From Mesotoga sp. UBA6090 (GTDB lineage: Bacteria > Thermotogota > Thermotogae > Petrotogales > Kosmotogaceae): a stretch of 58,348 bases of DNA. Under the pieces are notes generated by a model. The model saw nothing but the letters and a program-made list of their open reading frames with translations. It had not been told where the DNA came from and did no database searches. Positions 43,515 through 52,636 of this stretch are shown one piece after another (positions within the stretch are counted from its first letter, which is position 1; every line of letters begins with the position of its first letter). A program made the position numbers and the translations under genes. The DNA lies in assembly GCF_002435945.1 (NCBI RefSeq), contig NZ_DIXC01000043.1:1-58348 (forward strand). The letters run 5' to 3'.

Positions 43515-43567
43515 GACGAGATCTCTTTCTAGTGTGTCTTGATTTCTTGCCAGAATCGGAATCAATG

Positions 43568-43596
43568 AAGGCATCCGTGGAAATGCGGGTGCCTTT
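43568..43596 (+). terminator. Terminator after the molybdenum hydroxylase operon
   Basis: A 10-bp stem AAGGCATCCG / CGGGTGCCTT with one G-U pair and loop TGGAAATG, followed by TCTAAT. The U-tract is short, so efficiency may be moderate. Confidence 0.6.
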
Positions 43597-43622
43597 CTAA
43601 TGGCGTGCATCAAAGGACTTGA

Positions 43623-43650
43623 TTGACAAGTCTGAAATGTATTGTATTAT
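43623..43650 (+). promoter_or_regulatory. Likely promoter of ileS
   Basis: TTGACA (43623-43628), 16 bases, TATTAT (43645-43650). This gives an mRNA leader of about 220 bases before ileS. A second TTGACA at 43812 has no matching -10 box. No T-box consensus is present in the leader. Confidence 0.6.
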
Positions 43651-43695
43651 ATTATCTATAAGAGAAAGAGAAGCTTTGAGAAGGAGAAGAAGTCT

Positions 43696-43734
43696 ATGCT
43701 TAATTCGAATTCAGAGCCGGGGATTACAGAGTAA
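43696..43734 (+). CDS. Possible 12-residue leader frame upstream of ileS
   Basis: ATG 43696 has AAGGAG 9 bases upstream and runs 12 codons to TAA. The peptide holds one Ile only, and no strong terminator follows, so it is not a clear attenuator. It is listed because of the good ribosome-binding site inside an unusually long leader. Confidence 0.25.
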   Translation: MLNSNSEPGITE

Positions 43735-43878
43735 AAGGCTTTTCCGGGACAGATTACTTGTCCATTCTCTTCACACATACTCTTCATGTTATTTTGTTCT
43801 TAAAACAAATATTGACAGAAACGTTCATAATTGAATCAACTTGTTTGATGAATACTTCAAAACAGGAGGAGACGAAGT

Positions 43879-46800
43879 ATGCCAAGGTTTGAAGAAGTAG
43901 ACCTTAAACGTCCTGCAGCCGAGAGAGAAGAAGAAGTACTCTCCTATTGGCGAGAAAACGATCTTGCGACTAGAAGTGTGACAGAAAGGGAAGGAAGCCC
44001 CGAGTTCGTGTTTTTCGAGGGACCTCCAACGGCTAATGGGATGCCCGGAATTCATCACGTTATCTCAAGAACGCTGAAGGATGCCGTCTGCCGTTTCAAG
44101 ACGATGCAGGGGTACCAGGTTAGACGAAAAGCCGGCTGGGATACCCATGGTCTTCCCGTAGAAATCGAAGTTGAAAAGCAGCTCGGCTTCTCCTCGAAGC
44201 AGGAGATAGAAGACTTTGGCATAGAAAAATTCAATCAGAAGTGCAAAGAATCTGTCTGGAAGTACGAAAGTCAGTGGAAAAAGATGACCGAGAGAATCGG
44301 TTACTGGATAGACATGGAGCATCCTTATGTAACGATGAACAACGATTACATAGAATCTGTTTGGTGGATTCTCAAGCAATACTTCGATAAAGGCTACATC
44401 TACGAAGGTCACAAGATAATGCCTTATTGCCCGAGATGTGGAACTCCTCTTGCCTCTCATGAGGTTGCTCAGGGCTATAAAGACGAAACGATAGATTCTA
44501 TCTATGCAAAGTTCCGACTTAAGGGAAAGAACAACGAGTACTTCATAGTCTGGACGACGACCCCTTGGACACTGCCATCTAACGTCGCCCTTGCGGTCAA
44601 TCCGGAGTTCAACTATGTTAAAGCCGAGGTTACGCTAGATAACGGAGAAATAGAGTACTACTATTTGGTGAAGGAACGACTGGGCGCATTGCTTGGAGAG
44701 GAAAGCAATTACAGGATCGTCGAGGAACTGAAAGGGAGAGATCTTGTCAACCTCGAATACGAGCAGCTTATCCCTTTTGCCAGTGTAGATAAAAAGGCCT
44801 TCTTCGTGGTTTATGGAGATTTTGTTTCTCTGGAAGATGGTTCAGGTATCGTCCACATGGCTCCCGCCTTTGGTGAAGATGACAATATCCTGGGAAAGAA
44901 GTTTGATCTTCCGTTACTTCAACTTGTCGACAAAGAGGGCAAAATTACTGAAGAGGTGACGCCCTGGGCCGGGATGTTTGTAAGAGATGCCGACCCTCTG
45001 ATTACGCGGTATTTGAAAGACAACAACCTCTTGTTCAAAAGGGAGCGTATGACTCACTCCTACCCTTTCTGCTGGAGATGTGACACTCCGCTTCTTTATT
45101 ACGCAAGAAAATCGTGGTACATAAAGACCACGGAATACCGGGACAAGATGGTTGAAGTGAACAACTCCGTCAACTGGTATCCGAAATTCGTTGGCGAGGG
45201 CCGTTTTGGGAACTGGCTCGAAAACATGGTAGATTGGGCGCTCTCGAGAGATAGATATTGGGGAACTCCTCTCAACGTTTGGAAGTGCGACGACTGCGGA
45301 AAACTCACATCGGTAGGCTCTAGAAAAGAACTCGTTGAGAGAGCGGTAGAAGATATCTCGGAGGATATCGAGCTTCATCGCCCCTACGTTGACGACGTTC
45401 ATCTAAGATGCGAATGCGGCGGCCAGATGACGAGAACCCCCGAGGTCATAGACTGTTGGTTTGACTCCGGCGCTATGCCTGTGGCTCAGCATCACTATCC
45501 TTTCGAGAACAAGGACAATTTCATGGGAGAGCTGTTCCCGGCAGATTTCATTTGTGAAGGAATAGATCAGACGAGAGGCTGGTTCTACTCGCTGATGTCG
45601 ATTTCCACTTTTCTTTTCGGACAATCACCGTACAAGAATGTTCTTGTCAACAACCTAGTACTGGACAGGACCGGCCAGAAGATGTCAAAGTCAAAGGGAA
45701 ACACTGTCGATCCGTCAAAGATAATTGAGAAGTACGGTGCCGATACATTGAGATGGTATCTGCTCGCCGTTTCGCCACCATGGGTACCCACGAAGTTCGA
45801 CGAAGACGGAGTCAAGGATACGTACAGCAAGTTCTTTGGAACCCTGAATAGTGTATTCTCTTTCTTCACAATGTACGCCAATGTAGACGACGTTGATCCG
45901 GGGGAACTAGAACTGCCGGTTGCAGAGAGGGAAGAAGTCGATAGATGGGTAATCTCGAGGCTTAATACTCTAGTGAGAGAGGTCACAGACCTTCTGAGTA
46001 ATTATGATCTCACAAAATCGGTAAGGGCCATACAGGATTTCGTTGTCGAAGAGGTATCGAACTGGTATGTCAGAAGAACACGGGACAGATATTGGACAAG
46101 CGAATTGGACAACAGCAAGAAGGCAGCTTATCTTACGTTGTATGAGGTGTTGTTGACAGTAGCGAAATTGATGGCGCCCATTGCTCCTTTTACTGCCGAA
46201 GAAATTTTCCGGAATCTAACCCACGGAGAGAAGGAGTCTGTGCATCTCGAACTTTATCCAGTGGCCGATGAAAGCTTGATCGAGCCGGATCTTGAGAAGA
46301 GAATGGCCACAGTTATGGACGTCGTGACTCTAGGAAGGGCATGTAGAAACAAGGTGCAGATCAAGGTCAGACAGCCTCTTCCGAAGATTCTCGTTGATGG
46401 GCGGATAAAGAAGATCGTTGAATCGATGCGCGAGTTGATTCTGGAAGAGATCAACGTCAAGAATATCGAGTATATTGAAGAGCTCGGAGACTACGTCAAT
46501 TACGAGGTAAAGCCAAACTTCAGGGTTATGGGCCCCAAGTTCGGTAAAGATCTGAAAGCGATCGGAAATGTTCTCAGATCGATGAAGCCTTCGGAAGTAG
46601 TTGCCAAAGTTAAGCATGACGGCAAGATAGAGTTTGAAGTTCAAGGAAAGCTCTTCGAATTGAAAGAAGAGGACCTCGATATAAGAATTCAGGAGCTGGA
46701 GGGCTTCACTTTCGAAATGAGCAATGACAACTTTGTAATACTCGATACCGAACTTACTCCCGATCTGCTTCAGGAAGGGCTTGCAAGAGAGATGGTGTCG

Positions 46801-47022
46801 AAGATACAGACAATGAGAAAGGAAGCCGACTTTGAAATCACCGATAGAATAAGAGTAGCTTTTTCGGGACCTGATGCTCTTGTTAATGCCATAGAGAGTT
46901 TCAAAGACTACATAAAAGAAGAGACTCTGTCTAACACCATTGATTTTGATGAGAATCTTGACAACGGAACAGAGTGGAATCTCAATGGGCACAACACTCT
47001 GATTAGAGTGGAGAGAGTCTAG
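43879..47022 (+). CDS. ileS: Isoleucyl-tRNA synthetase, long (IleS2-like) type
   Basis: The protein has 1047 residues. The HIGH-type motif is GIHH (57-60, in ANGMPGIHHV), the editing domain has WTTTPWTLPSN, and the second signature is KMSKSKGN. The form of the first motif and the length match the eukaryote-like IleS2 class, which is often resistant to mupirocin. It charges tRNA-Ile. AGGAGG lies 9-10 bases before ATG 43879. It converges with the encapsulin operon. Confidence 0.96.
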   Translation: MPRFEEVDLKRPAAEREEEVLSYWRENDLATRSVTEREGSPEFVFFEGPPTANGMPGIHHVISRTLKDAVCRFKTMQGYQVRRKAGWDTHGLPVEIEVEKQLGFSSKQEIEDFGIEKFNQKCKESVWKYESQWKKMTERIGYWIDMEHPYVTMNNDYIESVWWILKQYFDKGYIYEGHKIMPYCPRCGTPLASHEVAQGYKDETIDSIYAKFRLKGKNNEYFIVWTTTPWTLPSNVALAVNPEFNYVKAEVTLDNGEIEYYYLVKERLGALLGEESNYRIVEELKGRDLVNLEYEQLIPFASVDKKAFFVVYGDFVSLEDGSGIVHMAPAFGEDDNILGKKFDLPLLQLVDKEGKITEEVTPWAGMFVRDADPLITRYLKDNNLLFKRERMTHSYPFCWRCDTPLLYYARKSWYIKTTEYRDKMVEVNNSVNWYPKFVGEGRFGNWLENMVDWALSRDRYWGTPLNVWKCDDCGKLTSVGSRKELVERAVEDISEDIELHRPYVDDVHLRCECGGQMTRTPEVIDCWFDSGAMPVAQHHYPFENKDNFMGELFPADFICEGIDQTRGWFYSLMSISTFLFGQSPYKNVLVNNLVLDRTGQKMSKSKGNTVDPSKIIEKYGADTLRWYLLAVSPPWVPTKFDEDGVKDTYSKFFGTLNSVFSFFTMYANVDDVDPGELELPVAEREEVDRWVISRLNTLVREVTDLLSNYDLTKSVRAIQDFVVEEVSNWYVRRTRDRYWTSELDNSKKAAYLTLYEVLLTVAKLMAPIAPFTAEEIFRNLTHGEKESVHLELYPVADESLIEPDLEKRMATVMDVVTLGRACRNKVQIKVRQPLPKILVDGRIKKIVESMRELILEEINVKNIEYIEELGDYVNYEVKPNFRVMGPKFGKDLKAIGNVLRSMKPSEVVAKVKHDGKIEFEVQGKLFELKEEDLDIRIQELEGFTFEMSNDNFVILDTELTPDLLQEGLAREMVSKIQTMRKEADFEITDRIRVAFSGPDALVNAIESFKDYIKEETLSNTIDFDENLDNGTEWNLNGHNTLIRVERV

Positions 47023-47034
47023 GCTAAGTATGAG

Positions 47035-47061
47035 AAAACCGGGAGCGTAGCTCCCGGTTTT
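47035..47061. terminator. Bidirectional terminator between ileS and the encapsulin gene
   Basis: A perfect 12-bp stem AAAACCGGGAGC / GCTCCCGGTTTT with loop GTA. Six T follow on the plus strand (TTTTTT counting the stem end) and TTTTC on the minus strand. It serves both convergent genes. Confidence 0.9.
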
Positions 47062-47079
47062 TTATAGAAAGATCCGTTT

Positions 47080-47871
47080 CTAGACTGAGAGTCTGACGAT
47101 AATTGCCGGATCTAGAACTCTGAAAGTAAAGGATTCAGTTATGAAGAGTTCCACTTCTTCGTCAGTATGACTCTGATAACCAATCTCGAAATCTCCGCCG
47201 ATAACCATCTCTAGATCAGCGTGATCCTTCGGCAGCAGCAGCGCATCCTTCACAACTCTGCTGACAACAATATCCGTGCCGAGGAAGGACTCGATTCGTT
47301 TCACAAGCGGGTAGCCTGAAACATGTGAATTCAGTATCGCCATTGTTTCGGGATTGACGATGAGAGAGAACAGTCCATCCGCGAAATTGTCCTTCAAAAC
47401 CTGCGCAGCCTTCGAAAGTGATTCGATGATTTCGTTCGGTTTTGAACCCAGAGGAATCGGTTTGTTTTCGACCGACTCTACGATTCCTTTGACGGTCGCC
47501 TTTTCGTAGCCATTGTAGATTACATTCTCTTCGAAGAGCGCTATCTGTTTTGCCGCCTGTTCAAGCGGTCCCAGATCGGAGTCCTTTGCGCCTCTCTCTA
47601 TATCGTCCATCTGCCAGCGGACCAGCTTGAAAGGAACTCTTACCTCTATAAGGGGTTTTGCCTTTCTAAGACCTACACCGACCTCTCCTTCTTTTTCGAG
47701 AATCTTGACCCTTCCTTCTGGAACGAAAGAATACTTCCAGCCCTTTGGTCCGACGACATTCACTACCTTTCTTGCAGATAGGTAACTCTTCAGGACTCGC
47801 TTTGCTCTATCGTTTATTTCTTCCCACGCCTCGCTCGACAATGGGGCAAGCTGTCTTTTGAAAAGATCCAT
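47080..47871 (-). CDS. enc: Encapsulin shell protein (family 1)
   Basis: The protein has 263 residues. The HK97-fold shell family is recognised by the N terminus (LFKRQLAPLSSEAWEEI), the central GPLEQAAKQIALFEENVIYNG and the C-terminal QSHTDEEVELFITESFTFRV. It assembles into a protein nanocompartment. It follows the EncFtn cargo gene by about 17 bases, with GGGAGGGAA as ribosome-binding site. Together they form an iron-storage compartment. Confidence 0.94.
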   Translation of the reverse strand: MDLFKRQLAPLSSEAWEEINDRAKRVLKSYLSARKVVNVVGPKGWKYSFVPEGRVKILEKEGEVGVGLRKAKPLIEVRVPFKLVRWQMDDIERGAKDSDLGPLEQAAKQIALFEENVIYNGYEKATVKGIVESVENKPIPLGSKPNEIIESLSKAAQVLKDNFADGLFSLIVNPETMAILNSHVSGYPLVKRIESFLGTDIVVSRVVKDALLLPKDHADLEMVIGGDFEIGYQSHTDEEVELFITESFTFRVLDPAIIVRLSV

Positions 47872-47888
47872 AGTGATTCCCTCCCTTA

Positions 47889-48221
47889 TTACATCTTGCC
47901 TATGTTCAATCCGCCGTTATCAGCGCCTTCTCCGGCTTCTTCAACTTCAGTGATTGGCGCCTGCGTGAATAGATAAGTCTTCAGTTCATCATCCCAGCCG
48001 TCCATGTTACGCCTTAACCATTCAAGAGTCATGCAAGCATGCTCGATCTCTTCGTCTCTGTTATGCGCCATTACAGCCTTCAGTTCGGCATCTTCAGTTA
48101 CATCCACTCTCTGGTTGTACCAGTCGACGGCCTCGATTTCTTCCTTCAAACTGTTGAGAGCTCTAGATATGTCTCTCGCCTTTTCACTTAACTGTTCAAA
48201 CGGTTCATGATAACTGCTCAT
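47889..48221 (-). CDS. Encapsulated ferritin (EncFtn) with C-terminal targeting peptide
   Basis: The protein has 110 residues from ATG 48221 (GGAGG 7 bases upstream; GTG 48227 lies too close to it). The two-helix ferritin-like domain has EEIEAVDWYNQR and EEIEHACMTLEW, which hold the Glu, Trp-Tyr and His residues of the EncFtn ferroxidase site. The acidic linker ends in GGLNIGKM, resembling encapsulin-loading peptides. It oxidises Fe(II) for storage inside the shell. Confidence 0.92.
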   Translation of the reverse strand: MSSYHEPFEQLSEKARDISRALNSLKEEIEAVDWYNQRVDVTEDAELKAVMAHNRDEEIEHACMTLEWLRRNMDGWDDELKTYLFTQAPITEVEEAGEGADNGGLNIGKM

Positions 48222-48274
48222 ATTCACGCCTCCTTATCAAGTTGATATATTTCACATAATATCATTACTATTTT

Positions 48275-48302
48275 ATCATACTTTAAATTGTAACATAGCA
48301 AA
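48275..48302 (-). promoter_or_regulatory. Promoter of the EncFtn-encapsulin operon
   Basis: Minus strand TTTGCT (48302-48297), 16 bases, TATGAT (48280-48275). The region around it is very AT-rich. No clear Fur-type operator could be identified by eye. Confidence 0.5.
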
Positions 48303-48359
48303 CTGCCGGTGATATGGCAAACGTTGACCTTTGACGCTTCCCAGTCCTTCGAGATCAGT

Positions 48360-48700
48360 AGCAGAAGTGAGGCTGATAGAAGGTGGTAGCAGGTACGGGG
48401 TAGGGGGTAGGAAATATCAAGACCAGAAGTGATGCTGGCGCTTCCGCGCCAGGAAGATGAGGAAGGGCCGGTAGCCAATCTTCTTGATCTGTGATCCCAT
48501 TCAGAATCATATTCCTCTTGTAGGGGCGAACGGCTGTTCGCCCAAAGGGTGAAGCCCTCTCACGGGTGCAAGGCCAGTTTTGTGGGGAAGATCTTCACAG
48601 CCAGCCTGCTGATGCAGGCCAGTCAGGCTCCGCCTGGCCAGTCTCGCCTTCGGCGAGGCCAGTCCCGCTCCACGGGCAAATAACCGCTGTTCGGTGAGCG
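48360..48700. repeat. Variable-hairpin arrays, copy 3 (families A and B, reverse orientation)
   Basis: Read on the minus strand, 48695-48600 gives CCCG...CGGG, ACTGGC, CTCGCCgaaGGCGAG, ACTGGC, AGGCggaGCCT, GACTGGC, CTGCatcaGCAG, GCTGGC: family A with intact stems. Family B appears at about 48430-48462 as CTGGCGCggaaGCGCCAG next to linker CATCACTTC, with a second linker at 48365-48375. A separate 8-bp hairpin GGGCGAAC/GTTCGCCC lies at 48524-48543. The interval 48303-48700 contains no credible gene. Confidence 0.7.
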
Positions 48701-49737
48701 CTGAATAACTTGCTTTTGGTCAACAATTCTCCGTCCTCGGAAAAAGACGCTACGGGCGTAAGTATAGAAGACGGCAAAACCGTTCAGGAGACGCGAATTG
48801 AAGAAAGAAAGATGAAATAAAAGGAAACACGAGGGAACTGATTAGAAATAAGGAGGTCTTTCGGGCGTTCTCAACTCTGTTCTAGGAGGTTCTCCAGTGA
48901 TATCTTATCCTCAGAAACCGTCTAATCGATTCGATTGTCAGCTCCCTCGCAATGAAATGGGAATAAATAATGATACCTCATAAGAGATGCAAAATGCAAG
49001 GAAAAATCAAAGCTTTTACATGAAGAAACTATAATGATACAAAATCAGTCCCTGAGATGATTCTAGACAATTGGCTGTAATTGCTTATCAGTGCGGAATA
49101 ACACAAATGTGGTCGTGGTCAGAGCCATATTGATCAGATCCCGTGATTGTTATTACAGAAAGAATAGGTCCTACTATTCCCAGCCAAATAGGTTGTCTTC
49201 ATCTGTTGTGTTCGAGTCTCATCATGCTTGATTCTTAATCTATCTAGGATTTCGCGGATTGCATCGATCGAAAGAGCTAGATAGCAAAGAAAACAGAGGA
49301 AAGTGAAATCAATTTCATTTGCGGAAAGTCATTCGAAGATCCAGGAGAATCAGGGATGCTCGTTGCAAAGCTGACTCGTGTTTCGTAACTGTGAAAAGAC
49401 GTGTTATCCGATGTGAAATAGGTGGCATGTTGTTGCTTAACAATTAGTGGAACGTTAGAACCAGAAGAGGTTAGAATTAGTTGCCACATCGATTCTAGAA
49501 CAAGACCGGCTTGACCCAGGAACTCTCTTTTGGAGCTATTGTTCAAAACAATGTGATAAAATTGTTCCGGCTAAATAGTAATTGGACTGAAGAATTATGC
49601 TGTTTTATGGATTTGATTAATTGATTCCGAAACTTGTTTGGACTTACCAACTACGGCTCTTGCCATCGCCCTAATTCTCGTGTTAAGCAGCAATGAAGCA
49701 AGTCGTAAGTTGGTGAATTACGACCCAAAAAGGATTT
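48701..49737. other. AT-rich intergenic region before the pilin-like genes
   Basis: I see no credible gene here. Frames are short and lack ribosome-binding sites. A possible operator is ATTGTTcaaAACAAT (49538-49552), a 6-bp inverted repeat, with a third ATTGTT at 49561-49566. It lies about 175 bases upstream of the first pilin-like gene. The base composition differs visibly from the housekeeping operons on either side. Confidence 0.4.
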
Positions 49738-49739
49738 TA

Positions 49740-50285
49740 ATGAAGTATATTTGGAGGACTGATTTGATCCGGAACCCAGAAGCAAGAAGTAGAGGTCTTA
49801 CGATGACGGAGATGCTAGTAGTCATGGCATTATCGTTCATAGTTGTTTCTGTAGTTCTCATTGTTGGCAATGTTGCAGCTAGAGAAATAAGGAAGATTAA
49901 CGCTAATATGGAAGTTAATGAGGAGATCTCAAGATTTCAACTTTCTCTAAAGCAAATTGTGACCCGTGGTTGGACAGGTCTTGGGGACATAGAAGTTGAG
50001 AATACAACAATTGGTATGCTGACCAGTGTACCCTATGCAAGAAAGAATGAGATTTATGAACAAACTCCCGCAACAGTTACGTTTGATCAAGTTAGGAACG
50101 AAGTTGTGTATTCTTTCCATGATCAGAACAACGTAGTCTCCACAGACGTCATTGCAAAAGGCGTCCTTGACTGTAGGTTCAAGTATGAAAGTGTTTTTCT
50201 TACATATGATGCTACTTTTTCTACATACTCGGAGGATATGCCGGTAGTGATAAAGAATGTTAAAGGGGCGGTGAGGTTTTATTAG
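49740..50285 (+). CDS. Type IV pilin-like protein (prepilin N-terminal motif)
   Basis: The protein has 181 residues from ATG 49740 (AAAGGA upstream; upstream in-frame starts give a non-prepilin N terminus). The leader is positively charged (KYIWR...RSR) and ends at G before LTMTEMLVVMALSFIVVSVV, with Glu at +5 as in type IV pilins and pseudopilins. The remaining 130 residues are a soluble domain I cannot assign to a family. First of three pilin-like genes, probably a minor-pilin set; no assembly ATPase or prepilin peptidase is in the window. Confidence 0.82.
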   Translation: MKYIWRTDLIRNPEARSRGLTMTEMLVVMALSFIVVSVVLIVGNVAAREIRKINANMEVNEEISRFQLSLKQIVTRGWTGLGDIEVENTTIGMLTSVPYARKNEIYEQTPATVTFDQVRNEVVYSFHDQNNVVSTDVIAKGVLDCRFKYESVFLTYDATFSTYSEDMPVVIKNVKGAVRFY

Positions 50286-50643
50286 AGAGGGTTATTCTCT
50301 TCTGGAACTCGTTGTTGCGTTAGCGGTGGTTGCGGTATTCTTGATAGTCTCGATGTCATTATTGGTTGCATACAATAGACTTTCAAATGCCACTCAAACG
50401 GCTGTAGCTAAGGAAAATATCAGGCGTCTGCTAGCAGAGTTTGTTGAACATAAAAACGATCCAGTTACTCAGAATGACTTGGACAAAGCGCTTGAAGATG
50501 CTGAGTACAGTGAGTATGAAATCAAGCTGTTTTCGAGAACTGAATCACAAGAACTCAGCGATTTAGTAGTTTATCGAATTGGATTTGGTATAGTTAACTC
50601 CTCGGGTGGTGATGAGTTATATGTTAGCAAATACGAACCGTAA
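50281..50643 (+). CDS. Second pilin-like protein, apparent ATT start
   Basis: In this frame an in-frame stop lies at 50272-50274, and only ggt-ttt-att-aga-gag follow before GYSLLELVVALAVVAVFLIV, a perfect prepilin motif (G/Y cleavage, Glu +5). The only plausible initiator keeping the motif is ATT 50281, which overlaps the stop of the preceding gene; GTG 50326 would remove it. GAGG lies 4 bases upstream. About 120 residues. A frameshift linking it to the upstream gene, or a sequence error, cannot be excluded. Confidence 0.72.
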   Translation: MREGYSLLELVVALAVVAVFLIVSMSLLVAYNRLSNATQTAVAKENIRRLLAEFVEHKNDPVTQNDLDKALEDAEYSEYEIKLFSRTESQELSDLVVYRIGFGIVNSSGGDELYVSKYEP

Positions 50644-52315
50644 GGGTTTTGTTCTGCCTTTTACGCTGATGATGCTTGGGTTCACGTCCATTATGCTAAT
50701 TGCTTTTGGCTCTCAGATTGGAAGATTGGGAAGTAGACTGAACTCATATGAGAGAGTTTCGGAGATACAGCTAAGCACAAGGAACATAATTGAGATCGCC
50801 GCTGCATATCTTGTGGACAGTTTGGAAGAATCTGTCACTTTCACTTCTGGTAACGACTGGGAGGACTTCGATGAATTCCTCGAATTTGCTTCAACAAGAG
50901 GCGGAATGGAAGGTACATATTGGGCTACAGTGCTCAGAACTCTGGATAGTGACGATATCGAGTACTGGAATCTATCAAACGAGGCGGATTTTGTCTCACA
51001 TTTGAACACGGATCCGAGTGTTTTTGATACGCAGGATAAAGGAGCTGTTATTTACAGGCACGACAAAGACACTTATTCGCTTATCTCTTGGACCGGCACT
51101 GAGAATACTGCCAGGCGCTATTCTTATGGACTATTTATCAGGCAGTACAAACTGGAGAATCCAGCGCTTGAATTAGGCTCGTTCGAAAGAGTGCTAAACC
51201 AATATAGGTCGGGGGACGAAACAACGCTTTGGGGAGATGTGGTATTTGGTGATGTAATAATTTTTGACACGATTACTATTGCAGATCTCAGCGATCCAAG
51301 GAAGATCTTTTTGGGTACAGTTTCGGCTTCGGAGGTCATACCAGCTTTCGAAGGCTTTGATTTTACGAAGCCTTCTACACCGGTCGCGGATTACTTCGAA
51401 GGTCTTAAGAACGAACATATTGATAGCCTCCCTAGCACTACCGTGGAAATCAATTTGTCAAGTGACGATAGAGTTCTTCCTTTGGTCCTCGACTCGTATG
51501 CTCTGCCTTTGGATGATGAAACCCTTCTTGTTGTTAGAATTGATCCCTCAGTAGAAAGTGTTCACAAGATTAGAGTGGAGTTCGAAGAAGATGGAGACCT
51601 TGTGTTATCAACGTTGGAGGTGAAGAACAAAAAGATCGAAGTTAAGACAAGCAGGAGAATAACTGGCAGAGATCATAAGTTGTTTGTTCGTTTTGACTCA
51701 GACATTCTGGTTGGAGATGGTGATGCAAAGAAAATGGATCTTATAAACGGAGAGTATTCGATCACTGTGGTTGGCGACATTGATGTAACGAAAAGCCTTG
51801 TGTATGAACCGCTTAAGAGTCTTTTCAACGACGGTAATTCTGAAAATGCTCAGACTGATGTCTCTAATAAGCCTTTAGGTCAGACTGAAGTAAATGTGAG
51901 TGAAGTAAACAGTACTCTCATTGGCGAGTCTAGTTTAATAGAAGGGATATCTTTGGAGTTGATCTCTATTGGGGGAGATATTAACTTCTTCAAAGAGACG
52001 ACGTCTTCCCACGGAGTGGGAGTAATGCATGGGGATTTTAAGGCCTTTAGCAATGTTAATGATGATAATCCTTTTGATGATTATGATGATCCTCTGATTC
52101 CTCTGACTGGTGGTAGCATAGGTTTAGTAGTTGAAAGCGAGATTCCTGCAAAAGGCTCTGAGTTCTGGGTTTATGGGAGTCTAGTCGGAGAATCCTTCTC
52201 GAGTGAAGATCTAAGCGACTTTCTCAAGAGATTCATTGCAATTTCACGTTCTGAAGGTGGAGGGAGTTCAGCAGTCTCAAAAGGCTTCTCTGTAGTTGGA
52301 ATTAGGAGTTGGTAG
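50612..52315 (+). CDS. Large pilin-like protein, GspK/PilX-type
   Basis: The protein has about 567 residues, with start at ATG 50612 or ATG 50621, overlapping the previous gene by about 30 bases. The N terminus reads NRKG then FVLPFTLMMLGFTSIMLIAF: a prepilin-type helix with Phe, not Glu, at +5, as in tip-type minor pilins (GspK/PilX). The rest is a long beta-rich soluble region rich in D, S and V, with no family I recognise. It is likely the tip or adhesin-like part of the set. Confidence 0.7.
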   Translation: MSYMLANTNRKGFVLPFTLMMLGFTSIMLIAFGSQIGRLGSRLNSYERVSEIQLSTRNIIEIAAAYLVDSLEESVTFTSGNDWEDFDEFLEFASTRGGMEGTYWATVLRTLDSDDIEYWNLSNEADFVSHLNTDPSVFDTQDKGAVIYRHDKDTYSLISWTGTENTARRYSYGLFIRQYKLENPALELGSFERVLNQYRSGDETTLWGDVVFGDVIIFDTITIADLSDPRKIFLGTVSASEVIPAFEGFDFTKPSTPVADYFEGLKNEHIDSLPSTTVEINLSSDDRVLPLVLDSYALPLDDETLLVVRIDPSVESVHKIRVEFEEDGDLVLSTLEVKNKKIEVKTSRRITGRDHKLFVRFDSDILVGDGDAKKMDLINGEYSITVVGDIDVTKSLVYEPLKSLFNDGNSENAQTDVSNKPLGQTEVNVSEVNSTLIGESSLIEGISLELISIGGDINFFKETTSSHGVGVMHGDFKAFSNVNDDNPFDDYDDPLIPLTGGSIGLVVESEIPAKGSEFWVYGSLVGESFSSEDLSDFLKRFIAISRSEGGGSSAVSKGFSVVGIRSW

Positions 52316-52419
52316 TCTAGAAATGCATAAGGATTATGATATGGTATTCTGTTTCGGTCTGGGGAAGAAGAGATTCTCTTCTTAGCTTCTGTACTATAGG
52401 CCACAGTTAACCCCCAGAG

Positions 52420-52446
52420 AGCCCTCGCGGATTGCGGGGGCTTTTT
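52420..52446 (+). terminator. Terminator after the pilin-like operon
   Basis: AGCCCTCGC / GCGGGGGCT, a 9-bp stem with one G-U pair and loop GGATT, followed by TTTTT. About 105 bases after the stop of the third pilin-like gene. Confidence 0.85.
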
Positions 52447-52608
52447 CCTAAGCTCTGCAAGTGTTTTGCCGCAGATGCCTGCAATTCTTCATTAGTCACA
52501 GAGCATAACAGTATTTCAAAGCGCTTCGCGTGAACAGGTGCTGGAATGATTCTGCGTTTTTCCGGACAAGAGCGGTCAGGCGATTTCTGAAAACACGAGC
52601 TTGAACGG

Positions 52609-52614
52609 TATAAT
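52609..52614 (+). promoter_or_regulatory. -10 box of the gene at 52637
   Basis: TATAAT lies 22 bases before the ATG, with GGAGG between. The -35 region is weak (TTCTGA at 18 bases). Confidence 0.45.
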
Positions 52615-52636
52615 TGTAAGTTAAGAGGAGGATAGT

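Noticed and set aside
43638..43833. Isoleucine-containing leader peptide for ileS (a frame beginning MYCIILSIR)
   Set aside because: Its ATG lies inside the predicted promoter spacer and has no Shine-Dalgarno; no terminator/antiterminator pair follows.
43812..43840. Second ileS promoter from TTGACA at 43812
   Set aside because: No acceptable -10 box at 16-18 bases; the pair at 43623-43650 is much better.
43515..43878. T-box riboswitch upstream of ileS
   Set aside because: The conserved T-box sequence with the tRNA acceptor-binding bulge was not found.
49277..49546. 89-codon minus-strand frame before the pilin-like genes
   Set aside because: Low-complexity serine-rich translation with no ribosome-binding site or recognisable motif.
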